Assembly: GCF_024586455.1 (NCBI RefSeq)
Contig: NC_065919.1
Coordinates: forward strand, 14,238,368 to 14,302,367
DNA from: Bactrocera neohumeralis
Taxonomy: Eukaryota > Arthropoda > Insecta > Diptera > Tephritidae
DNA: 64,000 nt
Direction: 5' to 3'
Made by a program: the position numbers and the translations under genes. The stretch's first letter is position 1, and the number at the start of each line of letters is the position of its first letter. Shown one piece after another: positions 1-13,000 of the stretch. Below the pieces are notes generated by a model that was not told the origin of the DNA, did no database searches, and was given only the letters and a program-made list of their open reading frames with translations.

Positions 1-310
1 CAAATGGTTATATATTGGTTATCATACACTCATTTTGAAACAAAATTTGAGTTTTAGTTATAAAATGGTTATATATTGGTTATCACACACACATTTTGAA
101 AGAAATTTTGAGTTTTAGTTATAGATTTAGGTATAAAATGGTTACATATTGGTTATCACACACTCATTTTGATTTTTTTTTTTTTAATTTGTGTTTTGGT
201 TATATATTTGGTTAGAAAATGGTTATATATTGGTTATCATGCACTCATATTGAAAAAAAAATTATGTTTTGACTATAAAATGATTATATATTGGTTATTA
301 TACCTGACAG
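1..310. repeat. AT-rich tandem repeat, about five degenerate units
   Basis: The words ATGGTTATATATTGGTTAT and CACTCATTTTGA recur about every 60 to 80 bases, near positions 5, 66, 137, 222 and 282. Units differ by small indels and by T or A runs. The array is cut by the window edge, so its full length is unknown. It ends in a poly-T run at about 320-343. It is probably a minisatellite or a piece of one. No coding signal is seen. Confidence 0.75.
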
Positions 311-754
311 CGATTTTCGTTTTTTTTTTTTTTTTTTTTTTTTGATGATACGCTGTTTTGCATTTTAGGTGACGATATATTGCATACAGTTTAAGCGCCT
401 TGGCGTATGCAGCATTTAAAAATGTTAAATTCAGTTCATAGTTTTGTGTCCCTTTTTAATCTTGGAATTACTGGTGGCTACCTGCCAAACAACTATTATT
501 TACATTTATTAACATACAAAAATTGGGGATAAAGGACTTACATCTGTACAATATTCACATAAATAAATTATATAGTGGTGATTTTTGAAGGAGGAAACAA
601 AGATTATTTCGATCTTACTGAAAGATATACTGAAATTTCTAACATAGATATTATACCTTTTCCTTGTGTTGACAAAACCGTCGTAATAACTTTTTTATTG
701 CTGATATCCTGAGATGAAGAAGTGATATATTAATATTGAGAATTATATATATAA

Positions 755-1025
755 ACGCAAGATAGTCCCTCAGCTTTCGAAATATCGATCTGAAATTTCG
801 TAAACGCCTTTTTATCGCCCATGACAGGCAATATCGGACTTCTATAATATTTAGCGCTCATACAAACTGAGGAATTCAATTTAAGTCCTTGTATTCGACA
901 AAATGTCTTCAGGAAATTCGATACAGACTGCATTTCACGACAATCCCACAATCTCCCAATGAAATAGCGAGACGATATAAATCAAGTCATTGTATGGAAA
1001 TCTTTTTTATTTGAAAATATATCTT
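755..1025 (-). mobile_element. DINE/Helitron-like non-autonomous element fragment
   Basis: Read on the minus strand, this contains the typical order of a common fly non-autonomous element: TGTATGGAAA, a segment about CATACAAACTGA / GATATCGGACC, then GATATCGATCTGAAATTT and a CTCAG-rich stretch. The same order occurs at 23.7-24.3 kb and 47.9-48.4 kb in this window, which is why I call it one family. It is decayed and lacks both ends. The open frame across it (730-951 minus) is a by-product of the repeat, not a gene. Confidence 0.6.
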
Positions 1026-1340
1026 CAACGTAAACTTTTGTTTTGTTGTAATTAACAAAGTACTGTGGTGTGGTGAATGTCATTATCGAAAAGGTGTTGA
1101 ATTAAACCCCTGGAACAGGTACAATGGGCCTGCTTGCTGTGAATTAGGGATGCAACAGAAACTACCTCAACAAAGGCTCTGGAGGTTATCGTCGACATCC
1201 GGCCAATACACATAAAAGTGAGGAGGTGTGATGTTTACGCCCAGCTAGCTTACTATTTTAGACCATAAAAGACAAGCTAGGCGTCACTACGGGCATGGTG
1301 TCATACTCGACCCTGTTAATGAACACGGGTTAAGCTGCCA

Positions 1341-2330
1341 ATGCGACCGAGAAAATGCGATATGAAAAATTTAATTTTTTTCCCAAGCAGAAAATATTGG
1401 GCCAATAATTATGTGATCGATGGTTCCAACAGCAAAATCAACATATTCACTGACGGATCAAAGGTTGAAGCTAAAACAGGAACGTGCTTGTTCTACAGGA
1501 ATCCATATGCAGAAGGCCGAAATTGTGAGCATAGCAGAAGGTACCAAGTGGGCTTCTGCTCTCACCAGCAAATCAATAAATATTCTTGTAGATATTGGAT
1601 AGCTGATTAAGACTATACGTAATATTTACCTACACTAAGTCTCACTGTGTTACTAAGTTATGCAAGCAGGCAATACCTGTACATTTAGAAGGTAACTGAG
1701 TTAATTTCATGTGGGTACCCAGTCACATAGGAATAGAAGGAACTAAAATAGCAGACGAGCTGGCAACCAGGGGGCAGCTGGAGACACAATTCCTCTAAGC
1801 TGTCCCACTCATTCAACTCCTTCAGAGATAGTTGGAAGCAATGGACATAAAGAGGTGTTAAATTATGCAAGCAGGCAATAACTAGACGTTTAATAGGTAG
1901 CTCAGTTAATTTCATCTGAGTAGCCGGTCATATAGGAATAGAAGAAGCTGAAGATGATAGATGAGCTAGCCAGCTCGGGGGCAGCTGGAGACACAATTCC
2001 CCTAAGCTGTCCCACTTATTCAACTCTTACAAGGGTTTTTGGAAGCAATGGACCCTAGAGGAACACCTCAGGTTTTGTACTCAAGCAACACAGGGCTTAC
2101 CAAAAAGTTACTTTGGGTAGTGTTGATGGTGTACAGACCAAACCTACCTACTTCTTCACAAAAGCGAGCTTTGCAACATTGTAAGTGTCATTATAGGGCA
2201 ACCCTTAAGATCCCACCTTTAGAAAATGGGAGTGGATTCGGCGAAATGCAGAGCCTGTGCGGAGGATGATATGAAGCTGGAATATTATCTATGCGCATAC
2301 CCAGCCCTTAGCTGGATGAGAAGAGGACTA
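1341..2330 (+). mobile_element. Decayed non-LTR retrotransposon 3' end (RNase H region)
   Basis: Frames translate to pieces of a retrotransposon RNase H: INIFTDGSK at about 1438-1464 (first acidic residue of the active site), then VPSHIGIEGTKIADELA at about 1716-1770, which matches the family motif with the late His and Asp. Near 2240-2300 is a Cys-containing piece (CRACAEDDMKLEYYLCAYPA) typical of the C-terminal end of these ORF2 proteins. Stops and frameshifts are frequent, so it is dead. The segment 1657-1846 is repeated at 1861-2052, so the late RNase H motif occurs twice. Clade is probably I/Jockey-like, since these carry RNase H. Confidence 0.7.
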
Positions 2331-2339
2331 TTCCACTGC

Positions 2340-3400
2340 TCCCAATAATCCATCGCAAGAGACAATGCGGAGCTGGGGTGGAAAAAAATCAGTTTTTTTT
2401 TTTTTACCAAATTCACCGAGTTTCCGGATACGGCTTATATTGCTTACACACGGAGCAAAATGGGCCTAACGACCACTTAAATGAGTCCGACATGCGTGCG
2501 CCTCCGTTTTCGACCAGCCAATTTACCTGAATTGTGTCAAAATTTAGTTTTTATGCAGGAATTTTCAAAACTACCACAAATTTTTTGAATTTTTCTTTAT
2601 ATACTTAGAGGCTAATTAGCTTGCCTTACATATAACCCCTTCACATGTATTCGTTTATGTTTGTTTACGTTTAGGCTAAAGTACTTCACTCTATTTACAC
2701 TTCTTATCAACACTTTTTTCATGTAAATATTATCATTTGGAGGTGTTAAGTATGTACCACACCTACATATATACAAATATTTACAACACAATGCGTGCAC
2801 ACACTCCCACCTAGTATAATGGGTTGTTTCGACTTATGTTTAGAAATATGCACACATTTATATTTATAGTATATCAAGTCGCGTGTGATTTTACACCTTC
2901 ACAACTTTATATGCATTTGTATATTTGTTTGTTTGTATGTTTGTAGGCTGAGCGTATTTGTTTATTCTTGAAGTCTATAGAATGCTATTAACATTTGCTA
3001 TTAATGTTTGTCTTAAATTGTTTGTTGTTTTGTGGCACGCTACCATTTATTTAACACTCCATGAATGCCACACATATTTCGAAATTTTCTAGCACACACA
3101 CATACACACTATATTTATAAATACATTTTTTTTTTTACCTAATGATTTTATTCTCTTGGGCTTCTTCAAAGCAGACAATTTTCATTAATCTCAAGGGAAG
3201 GCCGTACACACCCTAAAGCTATTAGAATTATAGTGTCGTGACTCAAATTTTAAGGAGTTCTTGGAATAAATTGATTGGAGACAAGAATGTTTGAATGCAT
3301 GTGTTTGAATGCTTGTGGTATATAATTAATTTGTATCATCCTTTTTTGAAATGGTTATTTGTTATTTGAAATAATGTCATATTACGTCAGGCATTACGCT
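2340..3400. other. Non-coding AT-rich stretch
   Basis: I see no gene here. The DNA is AT-rich with short T and CACA runs; the longest frame (2612-2800 minus) has no recognisable motif and unlikely composition. Confidence 0.6.
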
Positions 3401-3407
3401 TGCCATG

Positions 3408-4500
3408 TTAGCTACACATTTCGCTTTCCGGGATGGCCTTCAGTTCCGTATTCGCTGCGGCTTGAATCTCCTCTATCGTATAAAAACGGTGTCCCCGGCG
3501 CGGTCTTTTGAGCTTGGTGAATAGCCAGAAGTCGCACGGCGCCAGATCAGGTGAATACGGTGGTTGCGGAACGATATGGGTTGAGTTTTTGGCGAAATGA
3601 TCACGAATTACGAGGGCAGTATGGGATGGTGCATTATCGTGGTGTAAAAACCAAGAATTGTCTTTCCACAATTCCGGTCTTTTTAGGCGGATAGCGTTAC
3701 GCAAACGACGCATAACGTTCAAATAATATTCCTTGTTGACTGTTTGACCGGTTGGAAGGAATTCATAATGCACAACACCACCATAATCGAAGAAAACAGT
3801 CAACATGACCTTGATTTTTGAGTGACTTTGGCGCGATTTTTTTGGTCTCGGCTCTCTTTTGGCACGATATTCGCTCGATTGATCGGTTGTTTCGGGGTCG
3901 TAAGCATTGATCCAAGTCTCATCGCCAGTTATAATGCGTTTCATGATACCCTGGTAGTCGGAAAGCATCGTTTCACACACTTCAACGCGACGCCTTTTTT
4001 CCAAAAACTTCAATGTTTTCGGTACCAGTCGAGATTTGACGCGCTTGAGGCCCAAAACATCCTTCAAAATGGTATTGGCTGAGCCTTTCGATATGCCAAC
4101 TTCATCAGCAAGGTCTCTAATTGTTAATCGACGGTTTTTCAACACCAAATCTTTGATTTGTTGAACGCGAGCTTCGTCGGTTGAGGTTGATGGTCGCCCT
4201 GGACGCTCTTCGTCTTCGACACGTTCACGGCCGGCTTGGAGCTCACTATACCAGTTGTAAACATTTTTTTTAGACATAGCCTCATCACCAAAGGCAGAAA
4301 ATTTCTGCACCATCCATCAACGTAAAACTCACTTTTAGCAGCTCACAAAACGACACGAATCTCAAACACTAATGAATATTTTGAGATGAAATTTGACATA
4401 AATGTGACTGACAGGACTACCAACCTAAAAAATAATAATTCTCCAAATCCTTCGACGCGCGCAGTTTAAATTCAAATGTCACCTTATTTTTTGGGCACAG
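3408..4500 (-). mobile_element. Mariner-family transposon, transposase nearly intact but truncated
   Basis: A 301-residue minus-strand frame (3408-4313) encodes most of a Tc1/mariner transposase. Visible are the N-terminal helix-turn-helix region (VEDEERPGRPSTS linker, then LTIRDLADEVGIS), the first catalytic Asp in TGDETW, the second in HHDNAPSH, and the third in SPDLAPCDFWLF. Exactly 34 residues separate the second and third Asp, so this is DD34D mariner type. The first 25-30 residues and the last roughly 40 are missing: the frame stops soon after KAIPESE. The right terminus is the sequence CTTATTTTTTGGGCACAG ending at 4500, followed by TA at 4501-4502, consistent with TA target insertion. 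The left terminus was not found. Much less decayed than the other mariners here, but without a full catalytic domain C-terminus it is unlikely to be active. Confidence 0.9.
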
Positions 4501-4502
4501 TA

Positions 4503-4964
4503 TCTAGATATATAGGAAGGGAAAAGAAGGTTAGATAAGAAAAATCTTGCGAGTTTTTTAAGCAAACACTTTTTTCCACCTCTGACAAATCTCCTCATCC
4601 ATTGTCAAATGCGCCCGAAACGAATTGGCTAGTGGCGGCTTTAGTTTCTGCAGATTGCTTCATAGGTCAGTAAGTTTTTTAAGCAACGCAGTGCTTCTCC
4701 ATGCATTTTACTGGAATATCTTAAATATGAATTGATAGAATTTGAAGCGATTGCATAAATGGTACAAAGCACCTCATTTCTGTTTTCCATAGATTTGAAA
4801 CAGAGAACAGCTTTTTGAAAGTTCTGGGCTCTATGCACAACACCGATTTCCCAGTATCAAATTGGGAGAGATCAATACAGACCCATCAATATTTAATACA
4901 TCTTCACCGCAACTTCTCACGGCTACTAACTCGCAATCCAGAAACTGGATCATACGCTTGTAGA
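4503..4964. other. Non-coding, nothing recognised
   Basis: Between the mariner end and the reverse-transcriptase remnant I find only short frames without motifs. Confidence 0.5.
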
Positions 4965-6505
4965 ACTCCCAGAGGTGATCTAGTGACTGATGCCTAGAGC
5001 ATACTAATATTATGGAGAGAACACTTCTCCAGCCTGCTGAACGGCAGTGAAAGCATAACACCAGGAGATGGTGAACCCAATTCCCCAGTCGAAGACGATG
5101 AAGCGGACGTTCCATTGCCCGACCATGAAGAAATTCGAATACCAATTACCAGTCTGAAAAACAACAAAGCGCCGGGCCCGATGGATTGCTGGCCGAACTA
5201 TTTAAATACGGCGATGAAAAACTGATAAGGAGCATGCATCAGCTTCTTTGCAGAATATGGTCGGACGATTGAAATTTAAGTATGCTCTGTCCAATGCGCA
5301 AAAGAGAGACCCAACAATCTGCGCCAACCATCGTGGGATAAGCCTCCTCAAAATCGCAAAAAAGGTTCTAACGATCGTATTGTTTGCAAGATTTAGGCCA
5401 CCGTTAACAAACGGATTGGACCTTATCTGTGTGACTTTAGGCCTGGAAAATCAATGACTGACCAGGTATTCACCAAGCGCCAAACTTTTAGGAAAAACTC
5501 GTGAAAAGAGAATCGACACGCACCACATCTTCGTCGATTTCGAGCTGACAGCACGAAAAGGAGCTGCCTTTATTCCGCGATGTCTAAATTTGGTATCCCC
5601 GCAAAACTAATACGGCAGTGTAAACTGACGTTTTGCAACACCAAAAGCTTTGTCAGGATCGGCTATGATCTCTCTGAGACGTTCGATATCCAACTGGGTT
5701 TCCGCCAATGCGCCTCTTTTTCGTGCGACTTCTTCAATCTACTGTTGGAGAAAATAATTCAAGTTCAAAACTAAATAAAGAAGGACCATCTTCTAAAAAT
5801 AAGCTGCTGAGAATGATATTGATATCATTGGCATTAACCCGCCGCCGTTACTTCTGCTTTCTTCAGAATGGATAAAGAAGCGAAGCAAATGGGTCTGGTG
5901 GTGAACGAAGGCAAGACGAAATATGTCCTGTCATCAAACAAACAGTCGTCACACTCTCGCTACTAGATTATTTCGTCTTTCTTTCAGCCAGCATTAACAC
6001 AACAACGTCAGCCTCGAAATCCAGGGCTACAGGTGCTACTTCGGACTAAGTAGGCAATTTATAAGGAAAGTCTTCTCTCGACGAACAAAAACCGAACTCT
6101 TTAAGTCGCTCATTATTCCCTTCCTGCTATATGGTGCAGAGGCATAGACAATGACAACATCTGATGAGTTTTCGTTACAAGTTTTTGAGAGAAAGATTCT
6201 GAGGAAGATCTAAGTTCCTTTGCGCATTAGCTACGGCGTATATATATCTATATATCGCATTCGATGAACGATGTGCTGTATGAATGTATGACGACAGACT
6301 ACGATGTCTAGATCATGTCGGCCGAATAGACGAAAACACTCCACCTCTGAAAATATTCGACGCAGGAGCCGCCGGGAAAGCAGAGGAAGAAGAATATTGT
6401 TGGAAACACCCAGTGGAGAAGGACCTGGCTACGCTCGGAATCTCCAATAGGCGCCATATTGCGAAAAGAAGAAACGACTGGCGCGCTGTTGTTAGCTCAA
6501 ATTAA
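4965..6505 (+). mobile_element. Decayed non-LTR retrotransposon, reverse transcriptase to C-terminus
   Basis: Successive frames give the linker before the RT (WREHFSSLLNG, about 5013-5045), the RT entry block (LKNNKAPGP, about 5152-5178), ICANHRGISLLKIAKK (about 5318-5365), the palm region MSKFGIPAKLIRQCK (5580-5624) and GFRQCASFSCDFFNLLLEKI (about 5698-5757), then VSLEIQG and KSLIIPFLLYGAEA (about 6109-6150) and the C-terminal segment up to 6505. The YADD catalytic box is not intact. Several stops and small deletions make it a pseudogene. A second copy of the same family lies at 43.56-44.25 kb. Confidence 0.85.
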
Positions 6506-6509
6506 ACGA

Positions 6510-7011
6510 GTTTTTCTTGAACTGTATTTTCAAAGATTTCTCGCGAACTGCTCAACCGATCGTAAGGAAATTTTATCTTTGAGATACAAAGTACGAGGTT
6601 CAAATTTAGGTCTTAATTAAAACACAGCTTTTTCTTTTTACTTCGGATGATCAATAAGAAGGCTCTTTTTCCCGAGGGACTGCTTGAAATGACGTCTTAA
6701 TAACCAGATTTTAAATATGTTCCTTTGAAAATTACATAAAATCTTTGAAAAATATGTATCATTGGAATAAAAAAGAGAGTTTGAATAAAATATTTAATTT
6801 TCATATGAAAAAAAGTTATTGATGTAAAAAGTTATTGATGTTAATGTACCGTTTTGGTTCGAGGATAACTGGGTTTCCTTAAAAACTAGATTGATACATT
6901 TTATATACTCATTTATATTGGAATATAAAACATAATTTCTCTACTATTATTATTCCTTTGAATTTCTAATTCTTTACTGCGACTTTACATTTCTTCCTTA
7001 TTGATTTACAG
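6510..7011. other. Upstream region of the ANKS1-type gene
   Basis: AT-rich DNA without coding signal. It ends with TTGATTTACAG at 7001-7011, a good splice acceptor, so the first coding exon probably continues a 5' UTR exon that lies further upstream. I cannot place the promoter. Confidence 0.5.
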
Positions 7012-7079
7012 GTTGTTATACAGTTACCAACTCAAACATTAACAATTCACGAATTCACCTCAGTCACTGACTAGTCATT

Positions 7080-10000
7080 ATGGGTAAGGATCAGGAGTTT
7101 TTGGAAGCAGCACGCAATGGCAACATCACCTATATCGAAAAAGTACTCAATCAGCGAGCAAAACGCGCCGGTCCGTTAGCCAGTTTGCGACGTGGACCCG
7201 GTGTCAATATACAGGATAGTGGCGGTTATTCGGCACTGCACCATGCCTGTCTCAACGGACACAGTGACATAGTGCGGCTGCTGTTGAACAACGAAGCTTC
7301 ACCTAATCTGCCCGATTCACGTGGCTCGTCGCCACTACATTTAGCCGCTTGGGCGGGCCATCAAGACATAGTAAAAATGCTGCTAACACATCCCTTCAAG
7401 CCGGCGCTGCCAAATTTACAAGTAAGTGCCCAGTTGAAAACAAGAAGTGACTTCTTATAGTAGTAAAATTTATTTTTCTGTACTTGCAGACCATCGAAAA
7501 CGAGACACCATTGCACTGCGCCGCACAGCACGGCCATACGGGCGCTTTAGCGGTGCTGTTAGCGCATAATGCCGACCCGAACATGCGTAATTCACGCGGT
7601 GAAACGCCACTTGACTTGGCGGCGCAGTATGGCCGTCTGCAGGCCGTACAGATGTTGATACGCGCTCACCCGGAATTGATCGCACACTACAGTGTGGCTG
7701 CGATTGAGGGTGGCGACACCGGCATTGTGGGACAGCAATATCAAAAATCGCGTCGATCGTCGCCACTACCACACTCCGGTTCGGTTTCCACACCGTCACC
7801 CTCATCGCCATCGATTACTTCTTCGCCCGTGACGCCAACGCGTAATATCTTCCCGCACACCTGTCTGCATGTGGCTAGCCGAAATGGTCACAAGAATGTG
7901 GTTGATGTGTTGCTCGCTGCTGGTGTAAGTGTTAACTTGCTCACGCCATCGGGTACGGCGCTGCATGAGGCCGCCTTATGTGGCAAGGAGTCGGTCGTGC
8001 GTACGCTACTTAGAGCGGGTATTGATTTGAATGCGACCGACGCGGAAGGCCGCACTGCATTGGATATACTCAAGGAGTTTCCACCGCATGTTACTAAGCA
8101 TATTATTGCTGTCATAAATAGTAAGTCTCAAGAGACGAGGAAACTGGTTTATAATTTTATATTATATGCAATATTAGTACTAAAAATAAATAATGAAGCA
8201 AAGTAAACCTATTCGAAGGCACTAGCGGTCAAATAAGAAGGTTTCTCGTTTTGAAAGTGGTCCGAAGTTGTCCAAAGTCTGATTGTTATAACGACTTTGT
8301 AAAAGTGTTTTAGAATATTTAATCCCATATTTTCTAATCATTCCTGCTCTTTAACTCTCACCTACTTCTAGTGTCCTTTCTTAGTTTATTCCATCTTTGT
8401 ATTGCAGATTTTCGCAATCAAATGGATGTGGACGTGGATAGCGACGAGGTGGTCGTCTTTCGTCATCAACAACCGCCGCCGCCACCACAGCGCCAAAGCA
8501 GCAGTCTAAGTCACTATCAAAAACAACAACATAACAATCACTACCACTTCAATTCGAACAATCATTTACTCAATCACGCACACTCGCTACAACAGTCTTC
8601 CACATTCAACAGTAGCAGCAGCGCAGGCGGTAGTGGTGGTGGCAACACCCTTGGCAGTGTTGGTAATAACAGTAAACAACGTTATGGCACAAATCTTAAT
8701 GGCGGCAAATCGCTGGATAGCGGTCTTCAGCCGGATCACTATGCCGTCGTGGGACGTGGTGGCTATCACGAAGTGAATTCTCCTGTGCACAGCACCTCCA
8801 ATAACTCTCAGAAGTATGTTAACAGCGGCATGAAAGCGCTTTCTTTTCTATTTGTTGTCATCAAGCACTTGGTTTCATTGATACCGCATGCTCAGAATAC
8901 TTTTTTTTTTCAGTGTAATATTATTTTACTGTGTTGCAATAATTATAATTTATTATGCAATTAATTTTACTAACTATTTTATATGTATTCGCATGTTTTT
9001 CATATTATGTTCATATGTTAAAATTATTAAATCATTATTATTTACGTACTTCACATGACATTTGTACTTACTCTTAATTAAAAGTATGTTTTTAACTTTA
9101 ACTAATTATTTTTTAAATGTTTTCAATCATTCTTATTAATTATTTTGTAAATAAAATTATAAGTTATGAATTTTAAAACTAAACTCTGTTGATCTTAAAG
9201 TAATCCATATAATTTAAGCCTACTCGCTAATATGATGTCAACAATACAACTGTTAAGCGTCATCGCAGTATCTCTCATATGCATTAGAGTATCTCTTATA
9301 TGCATGAGAGCAACTGTAATAGTGAGAAAGTACCTATATGTGTTTATTTGTGCTTATTTGTGTGGATTTTGCTAATACAGGGTTTTCCAAAAAGTTTTTT
9401 TAGCGTGAATTACAATAATATAACACCAACCAAACGACCTTTACGACTCCTTTTACAGAAACGAATTCGAAGAAACCAATTTTCTATTACTTTTCCATTA
9501 AATCAAGTAGTATGCCATTAATAGCACATTCAGTATTGAGTTCTAAGGCTTGAAAAGAGCCTGGTTTACTGCTAAAGACCAATGACTTCAAAGAACCGCA
9601 CCAGATGCTTCACACAACTTCTTAGAGGCCATTCAATATCACAATTTCTTGAAATAATCAAATCTCCAAACTTTCCACGCAATAATTCGCTTGTTGCACG
9701 TGCTGTGTGGCACGTAGCCCCGTTTTGTTGGAACCAGATATTGTCGAAATCAACTTCTTCTAATTGCGGCCATAAAAAGTTGGTTAACATCGATCTATAC
9801 CGCTCTCTATTGACAGCAACGTCTTCATTTAACCACCAGCTTCATTTCAAAAGAAATACGGATCGATGATTCCACCAGACCAAAAACCACACCAAACTGT
9901 CAATTTAGGTGAGTGCAATGGTTTTTCTTCGCAACAAAATCGACAATTTTGTTTATTTACCGCATCACACAGATGAAAGATGGCGCTCTCATCGTAGAAG

Positions 10001-13000
10001 ATTGTTTTCTTATAGAAATCGTTATCATTTTAAAGTTCTTCCAAAGCAAAATCAGCAAATTCACGCCATTGACGGTCCAATGGCTTCTTTTCTTGAGTGA
10101 AAAAAATTGTTTATGTGTGTAAGCCCAACTCCTTTCGTAAGATCCGCCAGTTTGTGTTTTGAGACAGTCATAATTCTTGAGAACATTTTGGAATCAACAA
10201 ATTGCGTCTTTCCGCAACTCTGGCCTGAACGGCAGGAATATTTTCATTACTTCGAGCGGCTCTTTGTCTTATTGGCATATAGACATTTTGTAAAGAAAAT
10301 TTACGCTCGAAATTTTCAACAATTCGACGAATAGCGAGCACAGACGACAGTCAAGAAGGAAGAGTTGTTTCCACCTCATCTTCTTCCATACAGCTTCTGC
10401 AAATGGCGTCTGGTAAGATTCCCAACCTTACAGCATGAGCACCGATAGGCCAATGATCTGATAAAAGCCCCAGAACTAGAGAAAGGCTAGCCGTACTGAA
10501 GGCAAAGAGATCATTAGATCTCCTGAGATCAATCTTGGGCCAAAAGGCCTTTGCGACAGCGCATGTACCGATGGTGGCCCAGGGCTGGCCAAGCTTCCGC
10601 GAAACCCAGCTTTCTAGTAGTAGAATACAAGAGGATACGGGAGCACCGACCCGCTCCCATTCTACCGATAGCGGTTCTAGGGTGCCTTTCTTCGTTAGCT
10701 CATTAGCTTCACAGTTTACTGCGATTCCGCTATGGCTTGGCGTTCATACAAGACTTATCACAAAGCCACTCGATGCTATTGATAGCGAGGTTAGGCACTC
10801 CTCGACCAACCCTGAACGCACTGTTAATGAATTCAAGGCTAGTATCGAGGTGAAAGAATAAACTTTTCTCTGAAGGAGGTTGCACTCTGGAGCAGCAGAT
10901 CTACTACTACTTTAATGGCTGCAACCTCGTCCTGAAAGACACTCCGCACCTGATATATTTGATGAAAATATATTAATAGACGCATGCAAATGTGATTACA
11001 TATAGATGCATTCCTCATCAATAAATCTATAGATGCACCTAAGATAACCTTAAAAGTTCTCTTATTCTTGAGTGTGCCGGCTATTTGATGCTACAACTTA
11101 ATAGACAAGATTCCATGAAGAAAAATTGGATTTTCTATGAAAATAAAAATCTATTCTGCTAAGGATTTTGTTGGGTTAGGTAAGGGTATGAGGTCGCTCC
11201 TAAAATGGATCTCACTTAAACAGCTTAGAAAACTGGTACGTAGTTGGACCTAAAAGACTCTTATATACTGGATCATAGGACCTTTTGAAATCGAATTTTG
11301 TTAGGTACTCTTCTCTTATGTTACGTATGTATATATTCATTTTGATGCTAAGGAAAAGTTAGAGGGTTCTGAAAGAAGTATGCAACGAACTGAAAATGTG
11401 GTAAAAGCTTTTTAATTTCAAAAATTAAAAGAATACTATATATTTAAGTAATTTTAATTTGTTATTGAGATCCAGACACATGGTCTCTATAAATTATCTA
11501 AATGGCATGATATTATGAAACGTCACCTGTTTGAATGATCATATTTAAGTAAGACTAAGATCCCAACAGAGTTGTAGTTAAGCACTTTTTTGCAACATAC
11601 CTACACTGAACACGATAATTCAATTTTTGCATGGACACAATTTCTGAATAATTCAAAATCTGTTGATTCGCATTAAAAAAATTCAGTGATCTCATTGAAA
11701 ATCTTAATGAAATTTGGTTTCATCACACATTCTATGCCACCTTACGCTCACGACCTTACTACAATGTACTTGGCATTCTTAATTATCTTGTGTAGTGAAA
11801 TGGGCGTGAGTCCATCATCGTCGATGAGTAGTTTTGAGCCAGTCTCGGTGTCACCACGTTCGCGCTCTTCAACGGGTAAGTTGCCATTATATTTATATAA
11901 ATGTATTATATTTAACTAAAAAATCTTAACGCCTGTTTTACACACTTGATAGGCGGCATTATCGGCATGACAGTTAACAATCCTATGCATATGAGCACTT
12001 TTGCGCCTGGCGCGCCACCCAAAAAACCGCCGAGACGAAACTTATCGGTTTCGCCTACCCACTCAGGACAACAATTTAGCTACACATCGCCAAATCATCA
12101 ACAACAACAACAATCACAACAACGTACACGACAACCACACCACAGCCCCTCAGCAGAGAGTCCTCATGGTGGACATCAAAGTCACGGTAGTGTGGGCGGC
12201 ATGAGCTTCGATGAGACCGCACAGTTGCGCGATCGACAGAGAGGCGAACGTCTATACGCGAGCGCTCGGGAGAGTACACGTTCTACAACAGGCGCATTGT
12301 TGGCGTCGAGCTCTAGTACATATTTTTTAATTTAAGCTGAGGTCCACAATTTAACTACAATTTTCTTTCTTTAGATGATATGTTGGAGCGTATGAACTAT
12401 AGCAGCGAAGAACGCGCCGAGTCTGTAGAAGGGCTGGCTACCTCGAACTCAATGAAAAGACCACTGAACAAGTCACGTGACGTGAGCACCGAAATTATTA
12501 ATTGCGAGAATCCAACACTGAAGTCTTACAATCCAAATAGGAAGCTCAAAAGAAATCGCAACAGCTAGTACGTATCTATTAGAAGTTGAAAAGAACTACT
12601 ATCACCAGGAATGTATTATTTATAAAACTGTATTTCAGCTCATTAAACATCAGCGACACCAAAGAGAATAAGAATGTCGAAAAGCCGCAAATACCGCTCA
12701 GTCCGACAAACTATCAGCAACCGCCGACACCCGATCACCCGCCACCCTCTTCAAGTCAAGCCGAACGCACCATACACGAGCGCATACGACCGCTCAGCAT
12801 GGAGTACAAGCGGCGGTCAGCACTCATACAGCTACAACAACAGCAGAAACAGCACAGCAAAAGTATGATCGATTCGAGTACATCACCGGCCAAGCACTGG
12901 CAGTCTGCGCTCATACCAACGCCGACCTTTGATTACCCCGTCGGCAATCTGTCACCGAAGCAAAGTGCCAATGCTTCACCCACAACGACACTGTCTAATG

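Noticed and set aside
8371..8964. Reading ANKS1 exon 3 as an independent 197-codon gene
   Set aside because: Splice sites at 8407/8408 and 8813/8814 fit phase with exons 2 and 4; the extra codons at both ends are intron.
12076..12279. Minus frames within ANKS1 exons
   Set aside because: Shadows of Gln/His-rich coding sequence on the plus strand.
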